Positions 18,121-30,006 of a stretch of 64,000 nt of DNA are shown one piece after another. Source of the DNA: Alkalibacillus filiformis (lineage in GTDB: Bacteria > Bacillota > Bacilli > Bacillales > Alkalibacillaceae); the NCBI RefSeq assembly GCF_030814115.1, contig NZ_JAUSUP010000001.1, positions 930,001 through 994,000 of the forward strand, read 5' to 3'. The position numbers and the translations under genes were made by a program. How positions within the stretch are numbered: position 1 is the first letter of the stretch; every line of letters starts with the position of its first letter. The notes under the pieces were generated by a model, which ran no database searches, was not told the DNA's origin, and saw only the letters and a program-made list of their open reading frames with translations.

Positions 18121-19212
18121 ATGGAATTAAATTACCCTAATTTAATTAAACTGATTACCTTCTTAATTGGCTTCTTCACAGTTATGTATTTTGGATTTTA
18201 TTACTTATTTCCAATCTTATTAAGTATTGTACTAGCTTTTCTCATAAACCCTCTCGTTAATTTTGTACAAGCTTATTTAAGAAATAGAGCTTTATCTGTC
18301 CTTTTTGTATTATGCTTTTTCTTTATAAGTTTTATTTCAATTATTTCTTTGAGTATTGTAGAATTTATTCATTTACTCCAGCACCTAACAATGACAACTC
18401 CTGTCATACTTGAAGATTTGTTCAGACAAGTTGAACAGTATACGACACAAACGGTTGAACAAGTCTACCAAACGATTGAAAATTTCGCCTCAACGATTCA
18501 TCCAGAATCTAGCCAGTTAATGAAAAACTTATTATCAGACATGACAAACTCTGTAAAAGAAGTAAGTAAAGATTGGTTAATAAACTTATTACAATCGGCT
18601 ATGAATCAATTAAGTTACGTCATACAAGGTGGCTATATTTTATTTTTTGTTTTAATCGGGACTTATTTTTTAAGTAAAGACGGTCCAAGATGGTTTAGAA
18701 ACGTTCTGGAACACATGCCTGAAAGAACGTTATCGGTCTATTCAAAAACAAAGTCGGAAATTACTTACTTAATTAAAAAATATTTATTAGCACAGCTCCT
18801 CTTAATCGTCATCACCGGTTTCATTGTCTATGCTGGCTTACTATTCTTTTCTGTTGAACATGCATTAGCGATAGCTTTTGTTGCTATGTTTTTAGACTTA
18901 ATACCTCTCGTTGGAGTTAGTGGGTTATTTATTCCATGGCTCATTTACTTATTTATGACGGATCAATTTACGTTAACTATACAGCTAAGCCTATTATTAA
19001 TCGTTATTATTATAACTCGTAACTTATTAGAACCAAAATTGATTGGTGCCCAACTAGGTACTCATCCGTTCTTTGTACTAATTTTACTGTTCATATTAAT
19101 AAGTACATTTGGCATTTTAGGTATATTTTTAAGCCCAATTATTATGATTATAATAGTCGCTCTCATGCGAGCAAACCTTTTGACACACATAAAGAATTAT
19201 ATTGTTAAGTAG
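18121..19212 (+). CDS. ytvI: Sporulation-associated AI-2E family membrane protein YtvI
   Basis: A 363-residue polytopic membrane protein of the AI-2E/PerM transporter superfamily. Two helices lie near residues 10-48 and another near 58-80. A long amphipathic soluble region follows (about 85-165), then a C-terminal block of helices from about 170 that includes the conserved LIPLVG and NLLEPKLIG motifs. Position beside ytwI identifies it as YtvI, linked to sporulation in Bacillus. The substrate is unknown. TTAGGAG lies 7 bases upstream of the ATG. Confidence 0.87.
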   Translation: MELNYPNLIKLITFLIGFFTVMYFGFYYLFPILLSIVLAFLINPLVNFVQAYLRNRALSVLFVLCFFFISFISIISLSIVEFIHLLQHLTMTTPVILEDLFRQVEQYTTQTVEQVYQTIENFASTIHPESSQLMKNLLSDMTNSVKEVSKDWLINLLQSAMNQLSYVIQGGYILFFVLIGTYFLSKDGPRWFRNVLEHMPERTLSVYSKTKSEITYLIKKYLLAQLLLIVITGFIVYAGLLFFSVEHALAIAFVAMFLDLIPLVGVSGLFIPWLIYLFMTDQFTLTIQLSLLLIVIIITRNLLEPKLIGAQLGTHPFFVLILLFILISTFGILGIFLSPIIMIIIVALMRANLLTHIKNYIVK

Positions 19213-19222
19213 GACAAAGTAA

Positions 19223-19254
19223 AGGAGTACACAAACTTTCGTTCATGTACTCCT
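19223..19254. terminator. Bidirectional terminator between ytvI and fxsA
   Basis: AGGAGTACA pairs perfectly with TGTACTCCT around a 14-base loop between two convergent genes. The T tracts are poor, so strength is uncertain. Confidence 0.55.
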
Positions 19255-19258
19255 CTAA

Positions 19259-19651
19259 TTACCTTCTAATAACGGTGACTGTTCCCTTCTTAATCATGGC
19301 ATATACAACACCTTGTGCCCATTTTTTTATTGGGCGCCGTGTTACAGGGATCAGTAACATAAAACCGAAAGCATCAGTTAAAAACCCTGGAGTGAACAAT
19401 ACGACAGCACCTAATAAAATGGATACTCCGTCAAAGATTTCTTCTTTAGGTGCTCGTCCATTAGCCATCTCTAACCTAGCACGATTAAGTGTTTCTATAC
19501 CTTGTTGCTTGGCCAATATAGCTCCTAAAAACCCTGTTGTAATAATCCCTAACAACACAAACCAAATATTCAATATATTACCTAGCCATACGAATAATGC
19601 TATCTCAATAGATGAGACGACAATAATTAAAACAAATAATAAGCGAAACAT
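19259..19651 (-). CDS. fxsA: FxsA family membrane protein
   Basis: 130 residues with helices near 1-22, 27-46 and 72-100, and a cytoplasmic basic tail (RRPIKKW near 105). Conserved features are IEIALF near residue 15, TGFLGAILAKQQG near 39-51, and GVSILLGAVVLFTPGFLTDAFGF. FxsA is a cytoplasmic membrane protein that in E. coli relieves phage T7 exclusion by F; its normal role is unknown. It follows pyk by 35 bases on the same strand, as in B. subtilis. Confidence 0.88.
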   Translation of the reverse strand: MFRLLFVLIIVVSSIEIALFVWLGNILNIWFVLLGIITTGFLGAILAKQQGIETLNRARLEMANGRAPKEEIFDGVSILLGAVVLFTPGFLTDAFGFMLLIPVTRRPIKKWAQGVVYAMIKKGTVTVIRR

Positions 19652-19686
19652 AATTGGCTCCTTTCGAGCTAGTCACCATTGGTTTT

Positions 19687-21447
19687 TTACAGGATCGTGG
19701 TACGCCCTTGATAGATATTTCCGTTCGTTGGGTCAATCGTAATTTCTTCTCCATTTTCAATAGCTTTCATAGCTCCAGAAACACCAACGATCACTGGCTT
19801 CCCAACATTAATGCCAACGACTGCTGCGTGACTCGTTAAGCCACCTTCTTCTGCAACGATCCCACCTGATCTCTCAATATAATTCATCATCTCTTTATCA
19901 GTACCATGGGCAACTAATATATCTCCATCATTGAAGTTTTTTTCTAGTTCTTCTAGATTTTTCGCATGGACTGCTTTACCTACAGAACCAACTTTTCCAA
20001 TACCTTGACCTTTAGCTACGATATTACCTACAACATGGACTTTAATTAAGTTCGTTGTACCACTTTCGCCAACAGGCACTCCAGCCGTAATGACAATTCT
20101 GTCTCCGTGATGGAACAGTTCTGAATCTAGACCTTTTTCTACTGCTAGAGCCAACATTTCATCTGTTGAAGAAACTTGGTCACCTTTCATAGCATGAACA
20201 CCCCACACTAATGAAAGCTGGCGGTTAACATAACCTTCTGACGTAACTGCTACGATGTTAGCTTTTGGTCGATATTTTGATACGTTACGAGCCGTATTTC
20301 CGCTTTCAGTCGGAGTTACTATTGCTTTAACACTTAAGTCTTCAGCTAGATTTGCAACTGAGTGGCTAATGGCATCTGTAATGGTCATGTCACCATGTTC
20401 CAAATAAGCATTAACCGATACTTGTTCTTCAATTGAATTTTCAGTATAAACAGCAATGTTATTCATTGTTTTTACCGCTTCGACTGGGTAATCACCAGCT
20501 GCAGTTTCACCAGAAAGCATGATTGCATCTGTTCCATCAAAAATCGCATTCGCAACATCACTCGCTTCTGCACGAGTAGGGCGAGGGTTCCGTTGCATTG
20601 AATCTAACATTTGAGTAGCTGTTATAACTGGTTTGCCTGCAACATTACATTGGTAAATTAAATCTTTTTGAACTAGTGGTACTTCTTCTGCTGGTATTTC
20701 TACACCTAAGTCACCACGTGCAACCATTAAACCATCACTTACTTTGATGATGTGTTCAATATTTTCTACACCTTCACGGTTCTCAATTTTTGGGATGATT
20801 TGAATATGATCTGCTTGATGTTTCTCTAACAATTCACGTATTTCTAACACATCAGATGGACGTCTTACAAATGAAGCTGCAATAAAGTCAATATCCTCTT
20901 CAATACCGAATAAAATGTCATTTGCGTCCTTATCAGTAATACCTGGTAAATTAACGCTCACATTTGGGACGTTTACCCCTTTTTTGTTTTTGATTATTCC
21001 TGTGTTCATGACTTTCGTTTCGATCTCTTTTTTATCTTGATCAACTGAAACGACATCTAAGCCGATTAGACCATCATCTAAAAGAATTGTATTACCTGGC
21101 CCAACGTCTTCGATTAAGCCTGGATAAGTGACTGAGAAGCGTTCAGCAGTTCCCTCTACTTCATCCATTGATAAATAAACCGTTGAACCTTCTTGAAGTT
21201 CAACTTCTTCTTCCGCAAAAGTACCTGTTCTAATCTCTGGTCCTTTTGTATCTAAAAGAATTCCGACTGTAGCGTTCATCTCATCTGCTGCTTGTCGGAT
21301 ATTTTTAATTCTTGCACGGTGTTCGTCGTAGTCACCGTGAGAGAAGTTTAACCTCGCGACATTCATCCCTGCACTTATTAATTGTTTTAGAGTGTCAATT
21401 GACTCTGATGCTGGTCCTATTGTGCATACTATTTTTGTTTTTTTCAT
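19687..21447 (-). CDS. pyk: Pyruvate kinase with C-terminal PEP-utilising-like domain
   Basis: Final glycolytic step, PEP plus ADP to pyruvate plus ATP. The 586-residue length shows the extra C-terminal domain (about 475-586) of Bacillus and Geobacillus enzymes. That domain has a [11 protein letters not shown] motif like the phosphohistidine domain of PEP synthase. The catalytic barrel has [10 protein letters not shown] at the start, [13 protein letters not shown], and [13 protein letters not shown] good ribosome binding site (AGGAGG) precedes the ATG. It lies 32 bases after pfkA and is surely co-transcribed with it. Confidence 0.95.
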   Translation of the reverse strand: MKKTKIVCTIGPASESIDTLKQLISAGMNVARLNFSHGDYDEHRARIKNIRQAADEMNATVGILLDTKGPEIRTGTFAEEEVELQEGSTVYLSMDEVEGTAERFSVTYPGLIEDVGPGNTILLDDGLIGLDVVSVDQDKKEIETKVMNTGIIKNKKGVNVPNVSVNLPGITDKDANDILFGIEEDIDFIAASFVRRPSDVLEIRELLEKHQADHIQIIPKIENREGVENIEHIIKVSDGLMVARGDLGVEIPAEEVPLVQKDLIYQCNVAGKPVITATQMLDSMQRNPRPTRAEASDVANAIFDGTDAIMLSGETAAGDYPVEAVKTMNNIAVYTENSIEEQVSVNAYLEHGDMTITDAISHSVANLAEDLSVKAIVTPTESGNTARNVSKYRPKANIVAVTSEGYVNRQLSLVWGVHAMKGDQVSSTDEMLALAVEKGLDSELFHHGDRIVITAGVPVGESGTTNLIKVHVVGNIVAKGQGIGKVGSVGKAVHAKNLEELEKNFNDGDILVAHGTDKEMMNYIERSGGIVAEEGGLTSHAAVVGINVGKPVIVGVSGAMKAIENGEEITIDPTNGNIYQGRTTIL

Positions 21448-21479
21448 ATGTTTTACTTCCTCCTAAAATATGTTAAAGG

Positions 21480-22463
<984 letters not shown>

Positions 22464-22591
22464 TCAATTGTATATCATATTGTAAATTAAAATTTCTCGA
22501 AATGCCATGCATAAGGAATTACATATTTATTGAATAAATTTTATGAAAATTCATTCAAAATGCTTGTAGTATTAATTTAAGAAATAAAAAC

Positions 22592-22610
22592 GGAGCTGAT
22601 TAACAGCTCC
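22592..22610 (-). terminator. Terminator after accDA
   Basis: On the minus strand GGAGCTG / CAGCTCC forms a perfect 7-base stem with a 5-base loop followed by GTTTTTATTT, immediately after the accA stop. It separates accDA from pfkA-pyk. Confidence 0.85.
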
Positions 22611-22618
22611 ATGTTTTA

Positions 22619-23584
22619 TTAAGATTGTACAACTGTTGTAACAGCACCAATCTTTTTATACTTTTCCCAACGTTTTTCTAGCAATTCTTCAGTCGGTAAG
22701 GTTTTTAGTTGCTTTAAACCGTCTTCAATACACTTAGAAATAAAGTTTGATTGGTTCTCTAAGTCACGATGTGCACCACCTTGAATTTCTTCAATAACAT
22801 CATCTATAATGTTAAGTTCTTTCAAGTCGTATGATGTGATCTTCATTGATTCAGCGGCTTTTTGTGCCAAGTTTGAATCTTTCCAAAGTAGTGCAGCGGC
22901 GCCTTCTGGTGAAATGACAGAGTAAGTAGAGTTTTCAAGCATATATAGTTTGTCCCCTACACTAATGCCTAACGCGCCACCACTACCACCTTCACCAATC
23001 ACGATACAAATAACCGGTACAGTTAAACCTGCCATCTCACGCAAGTTTTTAGCGATTGCTTCACTTTGGCCACGTTCCTCTGCTGCCTTACCAGGATAAG
23101 CGCCCTTCGTATCTATAAACGTTACGATTGGACGATTGAATTTTTCAGCTTGTTTCATTAAGCGTAACGCTTTACGGTAGCCTTCTGGGTGAGGCATACC
23201 GAAGTTTCTTCTCAAATTATCTTTAGTATCCTTACCACGTTGATGTCCAATAATCGTAATCGGTTGATTGCCGAACTTGGCAATACCTCCAACAATTGCT
23301 TCATCATCACCGTAATAACGATCACCATGCATCTCAATAAAATCAGTGAAAATATGATTAATATAATCAAGTGTTGTAGGGCGTTGAGCATGGCGAGCCA
23401 TTTGTACTCGGTCCCAAGGAGTCATATTTCCATATACTTCTTGTTCTAAACGCTCCAGACGATTTTCTAAAGTCGCGATTTCTTCAGTTAAGTCGACGTC
23501 ACTCTCACTCGTAAAACTCTTTAATTCGGCGATTTTCTGTCTTAACTCGACAACTGGTTTCTCAAATGGTAATACATGTTTCAT
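22619..23584 (-). CDS. accA: Acetyl-CoA carboxylase carboxyltransferase subunit alpha
   Basis: With AccD it transfers the carboxyl group from biotin carrier protein to acetyl-CoA, giving malonyl-CoA for fatty acid synthesis. 321 residues (B. subtilis 325). A helical N-terminus with RLEQE coiled pattern is followed by [24 protein letters not shown] and the oxyanion-forming [10 protein letters not shown] motifs. Its ATG overlaps the accD stop codon by one base (TAATG), so translation is coupled and equal stoichiometry expected. Confidence 0.95.
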   Translation of the reverse strand: MKHVLPFEKPVVELRQKIAELKSFTSESDVDLTEEIATLENRLERLEQEVYGNMTPWDRVQMARHAQRPTTLDYINHIFTDFIEMHGDRYYGDDEAIVGGIAKFGNQPITIIGHQRGKDTKDNLRRNFGMPHPEGYRKALRLMKQAEKFNRPIVTFIDTKGAYPGKAAEERGQSEAIAKNLREMAGLTVPVICIVIGEGGSGGALGISVGDKLYMLENSTYSVISPEGAAALLWKDSNLAQKAAESMKITSYDLKELNIIDDVIEEIQGGAHRDLENQSNFISKCIEDGLKQLKTLPTEELLEKRWEKYKKIGAVTTVVQS

Positions 23585-24441
23585 TACTGTCCACCTCCAA
23601 TATGGTGGATTTCTAAAATGGTTGAGAGTGTGTCTTTCATCTCATGACGAGGGACGACACGGTCTAGTTGCCCATGTTTAAATAAAAATTCTGCCGTTTG
23701 GAAGTCATCAGGTAGCTTTTCTCTAATTGTTTGTTCAATGATTCTTCTGCCCGCAAAACCAATAAGAGCTTGTGGCTCTGCAAAGTTATAGTCACCTAAA
23801 GATGCAAAACTAGCGGAAACACCACCAGTAGTAGGGTTAGTCATATAAGAAATGAATAGCCCTCCTGCACGATCAAATCGTTCCAACGCTACAGACGTTT
23901 TTGTCATCTGCATTAAACTTAAGACGCCTTCTTGCATTCTAGCTCCGCCAGAAGCAGTGAATAAAATTAATGGTATGTTCAACTCGTTTGCTTTCTCAAT
24001 CGCTCGAGCTATTTTTTCGCCAACTACAGATCCCATACTTCCCATACGGAATCGTGCATCCATAACAGCTATTGCAGTAGGGTATCCGTTAATCGTTCCT
24101 TGACCTGTTACGACACCTTCATTAATTCCTGTCTTCTTTTGGTCTTTTTCAATTTTTTTGAGGTAATCAGGAAACTCTAAAGGGTTTTCTGACACCATGT
24201 CTGCATCCCACTCTTGGAATGACCCATCATCTAGCAAGTAATTAATACGTTCAGGTGCAGACATTTGATGATGGTGATCACAATTTGGGCACGTTAATAG
24301 GTTCTTTTCGATTTCTTTTCGGTAATAAATTTTTCGACAAGAAGGGCACTTTATCATTAATCCTTCTGGAACATCTTCATGCTCTTCTTGTTTGGTAATG
24401 GTGGCATATTTTCTTTTCTTATTAAACATATCCTTAATCAA
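23584..24441 (-). CDS. accD: Acetyl-CoA carboxylase carboxyltransferase subunit beta
   Basis: Zinc-containing beta subunit of the carboxyltransferase. A four-Cys zinc ribbon lies near residues 31-54 (CPSC ... CPNC). The carboxylase fold follows with [25 protein letters not shown] and [14 protein letters not shown]. The frame extends upstream through a Gly-Lys-rich stretch that is really the ribosome binding site. AAAGGAGG lies 7 bases before the TTG at 24441, which gives a start like B. subtilis AccD and 285 residues. Confidence 0.94.
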   Translation of the reverse strand: MIKDMFNKKRKYATITKQEEHEDVPEGLMIKCPSCRKIYYRKEIEKNLLTCPNCDHHHQMSAPERINYLLDDGSFQEWDADMVSENPLEFPDYLKKIEKDQKKTGINEGVVTGQGTINGYPTAIAVMDARFRMGSMGSVVGEKIARAIEKANELNIPLILFTASGGARMQEGVLSLMQMTKTSVALERFDRAGGLFISYMTNPTTGGVSASFASLGDYNFAEPQALIGFAGRRIIEQTIREKLPDDFQTAEFLFKHGQLDRVVPRHEMKDTLSTILEIHHIGGGQ

Positions 24442-24532
24442 GCTGATTCCTCCTTTTAGCCCTGACACTCTCAAAACATCATAACTTAGTAAAAATAAAA
24501 AAACTGTCGTATTTTAGACAAGCATAAATAAT

Positions 24533-25144
24533 TTAACTACATTGTTTCTCATAAAGTGATGCGTGATAATCTAATGCTTGATTATATTGACGTTGACTAA
24601 TTAGTTTAAGAAGCTCTTCATACTGAACTTGACTTGCTCCCTTTGGATCAACTGTTTCTACAAAACCTGTAACCAAATGCCAAATTTTTAACAACAGTCG
24701 ATTGCCATATTCCTCAAATAACCTTAAAAACAATTCTGTATGTATATCATTAGACTCAAACAATAAATTTTTAACTTGTGAATAATCCCACTGTTCATCA
24801 GCAAACAATTGATTTAAACAAACTTGTTCTAACAGAAATTTCACTTCAAGTAATTCGTCTTTCGTTTTAACTTCTCGTAAAACAAATGTCGATAATAATT
24901 CTACAGAATGGTAAGGTTTATAAGTGCGTAAAAACGTTCCTTCACCGTGACGTGTTTCAATTAAACCAAGTAGTTCAATTGCTCGTAATGCTTCTCTAAT
25001 AGATGCACGACTTGCGTTTAATTGCTCTGATAATTCACGCTCAGAAGGTAATCGGTCTCCATCTTTAAGCTCTTGCTCTTCAATGAATTGACGAATTTGG
25101 TTAAGCACTTCTTGATATACTTTCATCTTGGATTGATTCGTCAT
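24533..25144 (-). CDS. GntR/FadR-type transcriptional regulator
   Basis: 203 residues. The N-terminal winged helix is residues 8-75 with the GntR signature DRLPSERELSEQLNASRASIREALRALE-like order, and an all-helical C-terminal domain resembles the FCD/FadR ligand-binding type but is short. Start at 25144: GAGGTG precedes this ATG by 6 bases, while the upstream GTG is inside that site. It lies between malic enzyme and accDA, all on the minus strand, so it is a candidate local regulator of NADPH and malonyl-CoA supply. The ligand is unknown. Confidence 0.85.
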   Translation of the reverse strand: MTNQSKMKVYQEVLNQIRQFIEEQELKDGDRLPSERELSEQLNASRASIREALRAIELLGLIETRHGEGTFLRTYKPYHSVELLSTFVLREVKTKDELLEVKFLLEQVCLNQLFADEQWDYSQVKNLLFESNDIHTELFLRLFEEYGNRLLLKIWHLVTGFVETVDPKGASQVQYEELLKLISQRQYNQALDYHASLYEKQCS

Positions 25145-25169
25145 TTTACGCACCTCATAAATATTATAA

Positions 25170-26402
25170 TTAATCTTGGTTAGTTAACTGTTCAGTATGT
25201 CTTACAACATCCTCTGGGTCGACATGAACTCTTGCAACACCTGATTCCATTGCAGCTCTAGCTACAGCTCCGGCTACAGCAGGTGCAACACGTGAATCAA
25301 ATGGTTCTGGTATAACATAATCCGCTGATAATTCATCATCACTTACTAGTGAAGCAATTGCTTCAGCAGCTGCAACTTTCATTTTTTCGTTAATACGAGT
25401 TGCTCGAACATCTAACGCACCACGGAAGATCCCTGGGAAAGCTAATACGTTATTAACTTGGTTAGGGAAGTCAGAACGCCCTGTACCAATCACACTAGCT
25501 CCAGCTTCTTTTGCATCCTCTGGCATAATTTCAGGATCAGGGTTAGCCATCGCAAAAATAACTGGATTGTCATTCATGCTCTCTACCATTTCTTTAGATA
25601 GTAATCCACCAACTGATACACCGATAAATACATCAGTGTCTTCCATCACTTCTTCTAAAGTGCCTTCTTTACGATCTTTATTCGTCATACGGGCAATCTC
25701 ATCTTTTACTTCGTTCATTCCATATGTACGACCTTCAAATATCGCACCTTTTGAATCACACATGATCATATCTCGAACACCAAAATTATAAAGTAACTTA
25801 ATAATTGCAATCCCTGCTGCTCCTGCACCATTAGCGACCACTTTAGTTTCAGAAAAGCTCTTACCTGATAATTTCAGTGCATTGATTAAACCTGCAACTG
25901 TAACAATTGCCGTTCCATGTTGGTCGTCATGGAAAATAGGTATATTGGTTTCTTTCTTCAAACGTTCTTCAATTATAAAGCAGTTTGGTGCTGCAATATC
26001 TTCTAAGTTAATACCGCCGAAAGTAGGCTCCATTAATTTAACCGCTTGTACAAATTCGTCAACATCATGAGTATTTAATGCAATTGGAAAAGAATCAACA
26101 CCAGCAAACCCTTTAAACAATGCGGATTTACCTTCCATAACAGGTAGTGAAGCTTCTGCTCCAATGTTGCCCAGTCCTAATACGGCAGAACCGTCAGTCA
26201 CAACACCTACCATATTACCTTTCATTGTATAATCATAAACTGATTCTTTATTGTCATATATAGCTTTACAAGGTTCAGCGACTCCTGGTGAGTAAGCTAA
26301 ACTTAAATCCCTAGCGTTCTTGATTGGAACTTTAGAGTGTGTTGCTAGTTTTCCTTGGTTTGCCTTATGAATGTGTAATGCTTCTGCTTTTAAGTTAGCC
26401 AC
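25170..26402 (-). CDS. ytsJ: Malic enzyme (YtsJ type)
   Basis: Oxidative decarboxylation of malate to pyruvate. 410 residues, equal to B. subtilis YtsJ, which is NADP-dependent and supplies NADPH. Conserved blocks are SLAYSPGVAEPC with the catalytic Tyr near 36, PIFHDDQHGTAIV (metal ligands), and the nucleotide-binding VVANGAGAAGIAI near 190. The start is GTG, placed by AAAGGAGCGG nine bases upstream. It opens the run ytsJ-gntR-accDA. Confidence 0.92.
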   Translation of the reverse strand: MANLKAEALHIHKANQGKLATHSKVPIKNARDLSLAYSPGVAEPCKAIYDNKESVYDYTMKGNMVGVVTDGSAVLGLGNIGAEASLPVMEGKSALFKGFAGVDSFPIALNTHDVDEFVQAVKLMEPTFGGINLEDIAAPNCFIIEERLKKETNIPIFHDDQHGTAIVTVAGLINALKLSGKSFSETKVVANGAGAAGIAIIKLLYNFGVRDMIMCDSKGAIFEGRTYGMNEVKDEIARMTNKDRKEGTLEEVMEDTDVFIGVSVGGLLSKEMVESMNDNPVIFAMANPDPEIMPEDAKEAGASVIGTGRSDFPNQVNNVLAFPGIFRGALDVRATRINEKMKVAAAEAIASLVSDDELSADYVIPEPFDSRVAPAVAGAVARAAMESGVARVHVDPEDVVRHTEQLTNQD

Positions 26403-26535
26403 TTATACCGCTCCTTTAATTTCAAAAATGGTCTGACCACTAATCGAATTTATTATAACAAATAGTGAATGCATGTAAAGTGTTATTTAAAATCACCTAA
26501 TTAATTTGTATCCACTAGTAACACTTTACATGCTC

Positions 26536-29500
26536 CTATTTTAAGACGACATGTTCCTCATGAAAGAAACTTCTTAATTCACTCAAACTTTCCTCCGATA
26601 CATCAATATCATAATAAGGTGATAATTGATAAACCTTTTTATACTTTAAAGAATACACAGCAATGGGAACTGAACCTGGGAATTGATCACGAACTTTCTT
26701 AATATAGGACAACTGCTCTTCTTCGTCGTCAGAATACAACTTGATGTATAGTTGTTCATTACAATCTTTAGGTACAGATTCATAATCAAAAGGCTTTATT
26801 TTTTCAACAATCAATTGCTTTGACCCTTGCCTTTCATCCAATTGACCATAAACGTTCACCATTTGCTCTTCTTTTAGTTCACGACCAAATTGTCGGTACA
26901 TCTTAGGAAAGACAACGCTTTCTATTTCATTCGTTTCATCTTCTAAAGTAACAAAGGCCATTTGCTCCCCACGCTTCGTTCTAATATCTTTCATTCGACT
27001 TATGGACGCAACAATCGTGTGGTTACTTTTGATTGGCTGTTTTAACAGTTCATTAATTGAACTAAAACGATTTCTTACAAGCGCGCGTCTTATTTGACTA
27101 ATTGGATGTTCACTAATTCTAAAGCCCATTACTTCTTTTTCCATACTCAATTCTTTTAAGACCGGGAAGGCATCAACCTTAGTGTACTCAACTTCCATAT
27201 TAAATAAATCATCTTCCCAATTTAGTTGATCATCCATAGATGAGAATAATTCGCCTTGATCCATGGCCTGGACAATTGAAGCAAGTAATTGAGCACGATT
27301 AGGATGAATGTCATCAAAGGCTCCTACGATAATTAATGATTCAAGTATAGGACGATTAACCACTTGTAATGAAACGCGCATACAAAAGTCAAAAAGGCTT
27401 TTAAACGGCTTTTGCCTCCGTGCGCGAATAATTTCATCTAAAGCTTGTTTTCCAAAACCTTTCACTGCTAACAAGCCAAAACGGATTGTTTGTTGATCTT
27501 TTACGGTAAACTTTCCAAAACTTTCATTTACAGAAGGCGGAAGTACTCTTAATCCTACTTGCCTTGCTTCTTTTAAATAACGTTCTAATTTATTTGAATC
27601 ATGCATCATCGATGTTAACAGTTCAGCATAAAAGTAAGCAGGATAATTGGCTTTAAAATAAGCAATTTGATAAGAGATTATCGAGTAAGCTACCGCGTGA
27701 CTTTTATTAAAGCCATAATCTGCAAAGCGCTCAATCCAATCAAAAACTTGTTCTGCAACATTTTGGTCATAGCCATTCTCTAATGAACCGTTAATAAATG
27801 CAGCTTTAAGTTGTTCAATAGCTTCACGATCTTTTTTACTAATAGCTCTTCTTAAAAGGTCGGCTTGCGCAAGTGAAAAACCTGCCTGCCTACTTGCAAT
27901 TTGCATGATTTGTTCTTGGTATATTAATACCCCATACGTCTCATTTAAAACGGGTTTTAAATCAGTATGGATATACTCTACAGGTGTCTTGCCATGTTTA
28001 CGATCTGAGAAAGTCTCTATGAATTGCATTGGACCTGGTCTGTAAAGTGAAATAACCGCTACGATATCGTCAAATTTTGTTGGTTTAATCGACTTAAATG
28101 CGTTTTTCATCCCGTCTGATTCTAATTGGAATACACCTGTTGTATATCCGGTTTGTAATAGGCGGAATGTTTTCTCATCCTGTTTAGGAATCTGCTCTAC
28201 AGAAATCTTTTTACCTTCTCGCTCTTCAATTTGTTTAATTATGCGTTCAATTAATGTTAAATTACGTAATCCGAGAAAGTCCATTTTAAGCAGACCTAAT
28301 GACTCTAACTCATTCATCGGCATTTGAGTTAATAGTACACCTTCTGTACCTTTGAACATCGGAATTTTTTCAAGCATTGGGCGGTTACTAATAATGACCC
28401 CGGCAGCATGAACAGAATGGTGTCTAGGTAACCCTTCAATAACAAAAGCCGCTTGGAACATTTCTATTAGTTGTTGTGATTGCTTTATATATTGTTTCAA
28501 TGAATCATTGTTTAAAATGACTTCTTTCAGTGATGACATTTGTTGTGGCAACTGTTTTAACAAGTAAGTTAATTGCTCACGACTAAGCTGGAATACTTTA
28601 CTTAATTCACGTATGGTTGATTTGGCCTGAAACGTACCAAACGTAATGATTTGTGCAACATAATCTTCGCCATATTTATTTTTGACATAATGTAAAACTT
28701 CATCTCGTCGATAATCTGAAAAATCGATATCAATATCAGGCATCGTTTTTCTTTCAGGGTTTAAAAATCGCTCAAACAGTAAGTTATGTTTTATTGGATC
28801 AACTTCTGTAATGTTTAATAAATAAGCTACAATTGAACCCGCTGCCGAACCACGGCCTGGACCAGTTAATATGTTTGATTGCTTCGCGAATTTAACTAAA
28901 TCCCAAACAATCAAAAAGTAATCAGCGAACTTCATACTATTAATAACAGATAGCTCATGTTCGAGACGATCTTTTGCTTTTTGCTCTTGGTCGTCACTGT
29001 ATTTTACATATAAAGCTTTATAGCACAATTCACTTAACAATTGTTCTGATGATTGATCCTTGTCATTTGGGAAAGTAGGCAATGTAAACCACTTATTTGT
29101 GATTGGGACATCACATTGTTGAGCAATAAATTTAGTTCTACTAATTGCCCCTTCCCATTGTTTAACGAACGATGGATCAAAATCAGAAACACGTTTTAAG
29201 TAAGTTGCTGTATCCTCTTTTGAAGACCTTTGGTTAATCGTAGCACCATGTTCCATAGCCCTTAAAGCTTCATAGCCAACTCGATCTTTTTCATTGACAT
29301 AACGGACATCATCGGTAACAACTGCTCTTTCCAAATACTGTTTTCCTTCATTTTGCAGCCAATTTATAACGTGTCCTTGTTGGTTTGGTTGGACATTGAT
29401 ATACCACTGATCAAATGATTCATTAATGTGATGAACAAGTTGGTGCAGTCTAGTAAAATCATTTAAATAAATTAACTCTTCCATGAAGTTTTGATAAAAA

Positions 29501-29868
29501 GACACAATCGGTATAATACCTTCTAATTCCATTAATTGTGACAAAGTGGGCTGCTCTTCATTTATATGTATAGCATTTGATAGCTTAACGAGTGACTGAT
29601 AACCAACTTCATCTTTGGCTATAAGAATCAACTTAGTCGGTCGTTGCTCTTCGGGTAAATAAACGTGACAAGTCATACCAGTAATAGGTTTAATGTTGTA
29701 ACGCTGGCAAACATTAATAAACTGATAAGACCCATGTAACACTTCTTCATCAGTTAAAGCAATGGCTTCAAAGCCCAGTTCAGAAGCCCTCTTGACTAAT
29801 TGTTCTATATGAATAGCACTTTTCATTAATGTATAGCTAGAGTGCACTTGTAAATGAACAAAGTCCAT
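26536..29868 (-). CDS. dnaE: DNA polymerase III alpha subunit DnaE
   Basis: Replicative polymerase; in low-GC Gram-positives DnaE extends primers on the lagging strand before hand-off to PolC. 1110 residues (B. subtilis 1115). The PHP domain (1-200) begins FVHLQVHSSYTLMKSA. The catalytic Asp residues lie in MPDIDIDFSD near residue 378, after GPGRGSAAGS, and helix-hairpin-helix and OB-fold regions make up the C-terminal third. It is transcribed toward ytsJ, with the sporulation pair ytrHI divergent, as in B. subtilis. Confidence 0.95.
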   Translation of the reverse strand: MDFVHLQVHSSYTLMKSAIHIEQLVKRASELGFEAIALTDEEVLHGSYQFINVCQRYNIKPITGMTCHVYLPEEQRPTKLILIAKDEVGYQSLVKLSNAIHINEEQPTLSQLMELEGIIPIVSFYQNFMEELIYLNDFTRLHQLVHHINESFDQWYINVQPNQQGHVINWLQNEGKQYLERAVVTDDVRYVNEKDRVGYEALRAMEHGATINQRSSKEDTATYLKRVSDFDPSFVKQWEGAISRTKFIAQQCDVPITNKWFTLPTFPNDKDQSSEQLLSELCYKALYVKYSDDQEQKAKDRLEHELSVINSMKFADYFLIVWDLVKFAKQSNILTGPGRGSAAGSIVAYLLNITEVDPIKHNLLFERFLNPERKTMPDIDIDFSDYRRDEVLHYVKNKYGEDYVAQIITFGTFQAKSTIRELSKVFQLSREQLTYLLKQLPQQMSSLKEVILNNDSLKQYIKQSQQLIEMFQAAFVIEGLPRHHSVHAAGVIISNRPMLEKIPMFKGTEGVLLTQMPMNELESLGLLKMDFLGLRNLTLIERIIKQIEEREGKKISVEQIPKQDEKTFRLLQTGYTTGVFQLESDGMKNAFKSIKPTKFDDIVAVISLYRPGPMQFIETFSDRKHGKTPVEYIHTDLKPVLNETYGVLIYQEQIMQIASRQAGFSLAQADLLRRAISKKDREAIEQLKAAFINGSLENGYDQNVAEQVFDWIERFADYGFNKSHAVAYSIISYQIAYFKANYPAYFYAELLTSMMHDSNKLERYLKEARQVGLRVLPPSVNESFGKFTVKDQQTIRFGLLAVKGFGKQALDEIIRARRQKPFKSLFDFCMRVSLQVVNRPILESLIIVGAFDDIHPNRAQLLASIVQAMDQGELFSSMDDQLNWEDDLFNMEVEYTKVDAFPVLKELSMEKEVMGFRISEHPISQIRRALVRNRFSSINELLKQPIKSNHTIVASISRMKDIRTKRGEQMAFVTLEDETNEIESVVFPKMYRQFGRELKEEQMVNVYGQLDERQGSKQLIVEKIKPFDYESVPKDCNEQLYIKLYSDDEEEQLSYIKKVRDQFPGSVPIAVYSLKYKKVYQLSPYYDIDVSEESLSELRSFFHEEHVVLK

Positions 29869-29940
29869 AAATTATTCACCTTCAATCATGTGAATCTATT
29901 TCATTCACTTCTTATTATACATTCCTATTGAATTCATTCA

Positions 29941-29968
29941 CATATAAAAGCCTTAGAAATCATATAGT
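29941..29968 (+). promoter_or_regulatory. Candidate sigma-E promoter of ytrHI
   Basis: CATATA (29941-29946) and CATATAGT (29961-29968) are 14 bases apart, matching the mother-cell sigma-E pattern (ATA-type -35, CATAnnnT -10). The expected start is about 30 bases before ytrH. B. subtilis ytrHI is a sigma-E operon. Confidence 0.45.
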
Positions 29969-30006
29969 TTATAAGACAACTTCTACACTGAAAGGTCGTA
30001 GATTAT

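Noticed and set aside
19259-19651. FxsA as a phage-exclusion or anti-phage gene
   Set aside because: The family name comes from an overexpression effect in E. coli. The location beside pyk is the normal Bacillus position and there are no defence neighbours.
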